From assembly GCA_003854995.1 (NCBI GenBank), contig RQOI01000552.1, forward strand, positions 1 through 10,899: 10,899 nt of DNA, in the 5' to 3' direction. The position numbers and the translations under genes were made by a program. The stretch comes from Candidatus Zhuqueibacterota bacterium (GTDB taxonomy: Bacteria; Zhuqueibacterota; Zhuqueibacteria; Residuimicrobiales; Krinioviventaceae). Below, in pieces: positions 7,805 to 10,899 of the stretch. How positions within the stretch are numbered: position 1 is the stretch's first letter; each line of letters starts with the position of its first letter. The notes under the pieces were generated by a model. The model was given only the letters and a program-made list of their open reading frames with translations. It made no database searches and was not told where the DNA came from.

Positions 7805-8761
7805 ATGCTGGCATTACAAATAGTATTACTTTTAGTGGGACTCGTCATCTTGTGGGCTGGCGCCGAGCTGTTGGTCAAGGGTTCAGCAAATCTGGCCATC
7901 GGTTTTGGCATTCGTCCGCTCATCGTTGGTCTGACAATCGTGGCGATGGGCACTTCCTCACCTGAATTAGCGGTGTCGCTGCTGGCGGCTCTGCGCGGCA
8001 CAAAAGATCTGTCGCTGGCCAACATTGTCGGCAGCAACATTGCAAATATAGGGCTCGTCGTCAGTGTCAGTGCGATGATCCGACCGCTGAAAATTGCCAA
8101 GTCCATGTTCAGAAACGAGATCCCAATTATGCTCGCCGGTACGCTGGCATTCAGTCTGCTGAGCTGGGATGGCATCATTCGGAGAATTGATGGTCTCCTG
8201 CTCATCATTGGTTTTGTCGTATTTCTATTTTTCATCATTCGGACATCGCAGCGAGACCGGCATGAAGCGAAGGCGAAACAGGATTTTGTCGATATCAGGC
8301 GCAATCCTGCCGCTCTCTTCAAGCAGTTGATCTATATCGTGATCGGATTATCGGGCCTGGTGGGCGGATCGTATTTTATCGTCAACTCGGCAGAATTCAT
8401 CGCCGACTATTTTCATGTCACTCCTGTCGTCATCGGCATGAGCGTTGTCGCCATAGGAACATCTCTGCCTGAACTGGCGATTTCGGCTGTCAGCGCCGCG
8501 CGCGGGCGCGTGGACATCGCTATCGGCAATGTGATCGGCAGCAATATCTTCAACATCCTCTTTGTCATTGCCATCGTCGCCCTCATCACGCCCATTCCGG
8601 TTGACAAGTCGCTCCTGTCGTTGCACTATCCATTCATGATCGGATTCGCCCTCGTCAGTGTCCCAATGCTGTGGTCGCGATTTCGTCTCAGTCGTTGGGA
8701 AGGAATGGTTTTATTTGCGGTCTATGCGGTTTTTCTGGTTTTATTGTTCAAGGGGTTTTAG
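7805..8761 (+). CDS. CaCA-family cation (Na+/Ca2+) antiporter, YrbG-like
   Basis: This is an inner-membrane antiporter predicted to exchange Ca2+ (or another cation) for Na+ or H+. The 318 residues are almost entirely hydrophobic with about ten membrane segments. Two inverted alpha repeats define the family. Repeat 1 runs from GTSSPELAVS (49-58) to NIVGSNIANIG (73-83). Repeat 2 runs from GTSLPELAIS (218-227) to NVIGSNIFNI (242-251). E54 and E223 are the ion-coordinating acids, and N73/S77 and N242/S246 the polar partners. A charged cytoplasmic loop (about 147-172) separates the halves. Length matches prokaryotic members without a regulatory domain. It closes the serS-pyrE run, 12 nt after pyrE, and converges with the DUF4835 gene. 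Ion specificity cannot be decided from sequence alone. Confidence 0.93.
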   Translation: MLALQIVLLLVGLVILWAGAELLVKGSANLAIGFGIRPLIVGLTIVAMGTSSPELAVSLLAALRGTKDLSLANIVGSNIANIGLVVSVSAMIRPLKIAKSMFRNEIPIMLAGTLAFSLLSWDGIIRRIDGLLLIIGFVVFLFFIIRTSQRDRHEAKAKQDFVDIRRNPAALFKQLIYIVIGLSGLVGGSYFIVNSAEFIADYFHVTPVVIGMSVVAIGTSLPELAISAVSAARGRVDIAIGNVIGSNIFNILFVIAIVALITPIPVDKSLLSLHYPFMIGFALVSVPMLWSRFRLSRWEGMVLFAVYAVFLVLLFKGF

Positions 8762-8824
8762 GATTTTCGATTTGGCAAATGAGAGATTTCGAACCGACGC
8801 GGTCTCTTTCTAGGTGTATTCCGT

Positions 8825-9688
8825 TCAGCGATCGATGATATCGCGATAGATTCTCTCGTGATCCGGATCGAGCACCAGCATCTGGCGGAGAGGTTCTTTG
8901 TTCACTGCCCGTCTGTATATTTCGACGATTTCCTGGTAATGAGCGTTGATGAAACTCTTGGCGTATTCGTTTTCCGGATCTTTTGCCACAATTCTATCCA
9001 GCATGGAGATGGCAGTGGTGCAGTGTTTTCTGGCTCTTTCGTTATCCTCGCCGACATATGAGAGGCCGTAAAAATAGTAATCGACCATCTCACGAAATGG
9101 TTTGTGGATGTCGCTCAGAAAATAGTTAATCAGATCGAGTCGCCGGTCCCAGCCCTCGATGAAGCGACCCATGCCAAATTTGCTCTGTTCTGCGATATTG
9201 CGCGCTTTTTCATAGTATGCGGCGCCGGCGAGGGTTCCCCATTTGTCCAGTTCGCCGCCCAGGATCATGTTCACATAGAAGGCCAGAACGCTGGTAAAGG
9301 AATCAAAATTGTTCTCTTCATACAGAATTGGGTCGCCGCTCTGATAGGCGAATCGCCAGCGCAGATCAGAAAACTGGATGTCGTAGCTGTTGCTGACGAT
9401 GATCGTGCCCTTGTATCGTTCTTCTGCACCTGAGCTCATGTCTTCAAGGCGAAGCGTGATCGTCAGATAAACCGGGGTGTTCCATGGATCGTCGCACCAT
9501 GGCGAGCTGTCCAGAAATTGCTGCACGCGGTCAGCGAAATCGGTGAGTTTGTCCTGCTTTTCTTGCGGCAATGTTCGCAGGTCTGTCTCGACTGTGGATT
9601 CGATGCGCTGCGCGAAAACCGGTCCCCTGATAGCCAGGAGGATGAATCCGATTGTGAGCGATGTTCGGAGCACGATATGCTTCTCCAT
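8825..9688 (-). CDS. DUF4835 (PorD-like) secreted protein
   Basis: The 287 residues begin with a clear Sec signal peptide: basic start, hydrophobic core at 9-20 and probable cleavage after PVFA (23-26), giving a mature QRIE end, close to the 'AQ(E)L' seen in family members. The body matches the Bacteroidota family DUF4835 from memory: a beta-rich first half with YKGTIIVSNS (92-101), a 'D..W.F.Y' stretch LRWRFAYQ (109-116), then FTSVLAFYVNMILGGELDKWG (131-151), A-rich helices at 154-170, EGWDRRLDLINYFL (178-191) and a helical, TPR-like tail to LDPDHERIYRDI (273-284). The family is full-length here. Its biochemical role is unknown to me; I recall some entries labelled PorD of the type IX secretion system, which I cannot verify. 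It should be periplasmic or outer-membrane-associated. It is convergent with the antiporter gene and divergent from the barrel gene. No Shine-Dalgarno sequence is evident. Confidence 0.85.
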   Translation of the reverse strand: MEKHIVLRTSLTIGFILLAIRGPVFAQRIESTVETDLRTLPQEKQDKLTDFADRVQQFLDSSPWCDDPWNTPVYLTITLRLEDMSSGAEERYKGTIIVSNSYDIQFSDLRWRFAYQSGDPILYEENNFDSFTSVLAFYVNMILGGELDKWGTLAGAAYYEKARNIAEQSKFGMGRFIEGWDRRLDLINYFLSDIHKPFREMVDYYFYGLSYVGEDNERARKHCTTAISMLDRIVAKDPENEYAKSFINAHYQEIVEIYRRAVNKEPLRQMLVLDPDHERIYRDIIDR

Positions 9689-9700
9689 GATGAATCTGAC

Positions 9701-10582
9701 GTGAGATCACGAAATAATATCCACGTTTTTCGACAATTTATCAAGCGAATAGTTACTTTTACAGAACGTCACAGCACCATTTTTCGTTCCTGCTTTTTCG
9801 CTCTACCATTGACACTGAACAGTGTGTTTGCCAGTTTTGATGCACTACCATTCAGCGCTCGCCACGCTGCCTTGGCCGGCGCCGGTGTGGCGTGGTGCTC
9901 TGGCGCAGACGGCATCTATGTCAATGCCGCCTGTCTGCATGGCGCATCTCCTTTTGATCTCCATTTTTTCTATGCAAAGCCGTATGGTCTGCATGACCTG
10001 AATATGGCCAATGTCGCTGCTCGGTACAGCCGCGCGCGCTGCTCGTGCGGCATCGGCATCCAATACTTTGGCAATGATCTTTATCGCGAAAATCAATTTC
10101 TGGCTGCCGTAGCAATCCCCATATCACCTGCGCTGTTGCTGGCTCTCAGCGGCCGTCTCGGCATCCTGAATGTTCAGCATCATGGGCAAGCTCATTCTGT
10201 TCTGGCGGATTTCGGAGTGATCGTCCGCCTCACTGCAAACGCCGCCTTTGGATTCTCTGCCAAGAATGTTGCCAATGCTAAAGTCGGTGCTGCGCACGAG
10301 CCACTGCCGAGCAGTCTGATCGTCGGCGTTCATATGACGCCGTTTTCCCACTGTGTTGTTGATTTTGATCTCTGCAAAGAGATACGCTTTCCACTGGACG
10401 TGCGCTGCGGCATCAGCTGGCAGGCCTTTTCCGCTCTTACATTGCGAATGGGTGTGGGGGGCGAACCCTCCCGAGTGTGCGCCGGATTCACTCTCTGTCA
10501 CTTTCGCGTTCGCCTCGACTATGCCTTCTCGACGCATAGCGAGTTAGGGCTGACGCATCTGTTTTCCGTCGGCGTCTACTGA
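9701..10582 (+). CDS. Outer-membrane beta-barrel protein, PorV/PorQ-like, cysteine-rich
   Basis: This is predicted to be an outer-membrane barrel of the PorV/PorQ/FadL-like kind. A hydrophobic export signal ends at NSVFA, and the mature protein opens with FDALPFSARHAALAGAGVA (nt 9836-9892), the family's 'ARa.aLGGA' element. IYVNAACLHG follows where relatives have 'Y.NPA.L'. Many short alternating strands come next, for example GIGIQYFGNDLY, LALSGRLGIL and VRLDYAFSTHSELGLTHLFS near the C-terminus, whose final aromatic Tyr is typical of outer-membrane insertion. The start is uncertain. There is no ATG between the DUF4835 start codon and the signal peptide. GTG at 9701 is used here, giving a long basic n-region; ATT at 9779 would give an ideal signal peptide but is a rare start; ATG at 9677 would overlap the divergent gene. 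The mature part carries nine cysteines, unusual for this class. The HhH gene follows after 11 nt. Function is unknown. Confidence 0.72.
   Translation: MRSRNNIHVFRQFIKRIVTFTERHSTIFRSCFFALPLTLNSVFASFDALPFSARHAALAGAGVAWCSGADGIYVNAACLHGASPFDLHFFYAKPYGLHDLNMANVAARYSRARCSCGIGIQYFGNDLYRENQFLAAVAIPISPALLLALSGRLGILNVQHHGQAHSVLADFGVIVRLTANAAFGFSAKNVANAKVGAAHEPLPSSLIVGVHMTPFSHCVVDFDLCKEIRFPLDVRCGISWQAFSALTLRMGVGGEPSRVCAGFTLCHFRVRLDYAFSTHSELGLTHLFSVGVY
9714..9744 (-). promoter_or_regulatory. Candidate promoter of the DUF4835 gene
   Basis: On the - strand TTGATA (9744-9739) and TATTAT (9719-9714) resemble -35 and -10 boxes, each one or two bases off consensus. The 19-nt spacing is longer than the usual 17. 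The -10 lies 25 nt before the ATG at 9688, so the leader would be short. If the host uses Bacteroidota-type promoters this match means little. Confidence 0.25.
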
Positions 10583-10593
10583 AATCAAGTTCA

Positions 10594-10899
10594 ATGATGG
10601 GCGCATTGTTTTGCATAATTGTGATGGTTTTCGGTTCGATACGAACTGATCAAGTCGACATCGAGAAACTCATCGACATCGATGATGATGTGAACGATCA
10701 GTCCGCATTGCTCGACTATCTTGACTCACTCATCGATACGCCGCTGAATGTCAATGCAGCGTCGGTGGAACAGCTGTGCACTATCCCGTGGATCTCACCT
10801 GCACTGGCCGCGCGACTGGTATATCATCGATACCGAAATGGCGAGTTTCAGAATATCGCTGAAATCAAGCGCGTCAGGGGATTCAGCACTATTTATGAC
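10594..10899 (+). CDS. Secreted helix-hairpin-helix (ComEA-like) protein, 3'-truncated
   Basis: The frame is open from ATG 10594 to the window end (102 codons seen). A second ATG directly follows the first. Residues 3-15 (GALFCIIVMVFGS) are a short hydrophobic export signal without an obvious AxA site. An acidic stretch follows (DIEKLIDIDDD, 22-32). Residues 38-102 resemble the ComEA helix-hairpin-helix repeat: LIDTPLNVNAASVEQL (46-61), a first hairpin at IPWISPALAARL (64-75), then YHRYRNGEFQNIAEIKRV (77-94) leading to GFS. The spacing matches the 'PlNlNtA..eeL' pattern of long (about 600-700 aa) HhH proteins that I recall from Bacteroidota and relatives, so most of the gene probably lies beyond the window. 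Hairpin glycines expected for DNA contact are partly missing (PWIS where 'PGIG' is usual). It lies 11 nt behind the barrel gene, so the two are probably cotranscribed. Confidence 0.75.
   Translation, partial: MMGALFCIIVMVFGSIRTDQVDIEKLIDIDDDVNDQSALLDYLDSLIDTPLNVNAASVEQLCTIPWISPALAARLVYHRYRNGEFQNIAEIKRVRGFSTIYD

Noticed and set aside
7949..8554. Similar glycine/serine/asparagine-rich segments in the antiporter as a recent duplication
   Set aside because: They are the two ancient inverted alpha repeats that define the CaCA family, not a new duplication.
8781..8810. Possible terminator between the convergent antiporter and DUF4835 genes
   Set aside because: Only a 4-bp ACCG/CGGT stem or a 5-bp AGAGA/TCTCT stem with a 16-nt loop is visible, and there is no true T-run, so it is too weak to call.
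9518..9700. Upstream extension of the barrel open frame into the DUF4835 gene
   Set aside because: This part lies antisense to the DUF4835 coding sequence and its translation (Cys/Glu/Ser-rich) does not look like a leader. The frame is open there by chance.
10124..10537. A 137-codon open frame on the - strand opposite the barrel gene
   Set aside because: The + strand translation shows consistent barrel strands and a typical outer-membrane C-terminus; the antisense product has no such features.

Overview
The window reads as chromosomal DNA of a Gram-negative bacterium with balanced base composition. A DUF4835 protein, a PorV/PorQ-like outer-membrane barrel and the start of a secreted helix-hairpin-helix protein suggest the FCB superphylum (Bacteroidota, Ignavibacteria, or a candidate phylum such as KSB1 or Calditrichota). 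This placement is inferred from gene families recalled from memory; no search was run. No rRNA, tRNA, CRISPR array, insertion sequence or phage gene was recognised.

Region 1 (1-4509, + strand) is the end of a surface-polysaccharide cluster. It holds a family 2 glycosyltransferase cut by the window edge, a UDP-GlcNAc 2-epimerase (WecB type) that makes UDP-ManNAc, a GT-B glycosyltransferase, and a polyprenyl-phosphate sugar-1-phosphate transferase that would start repeat-unit assembly on the lipid carrier. The last three genes overlap by 4 nt and 1 nt, so they are probably translationally coupled. The cluster probably makes a glycan containing ManNAc or a derivative.

Region 2 (4612-8761, + strand) is a tight run of housekeeping genes: serS, a YfcE-like metallophosphoesterase, pyrF (long, type 2 form), pyrE, and a CaCA-family cation antiporter. 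Gaps are 8, 44, 9 and 12 nt, so this is probably one operon. pyrF and pyrE supply the last two steps of UMP synthesis, and UMP leads to the UDP-sugars used in region 1.

Region 3 (8762-10899) concerns the cell envelope. A secreted DUF4835 protein lies on the - strand, convergent with the antiporter. Divergent from it is a cysteine-rich outer-membrane beta-barrel protein with no convincing ATG start, followed after 11 nt by the beginning of a secreted protein with a ComEA-like helix-hairpin-helix region that runs off the window. This barrel/HhH pair, next to a DUF4835 gene, is the least understood part of the window. The rest is ordinary, and I do not see a clear new multi-gene system.
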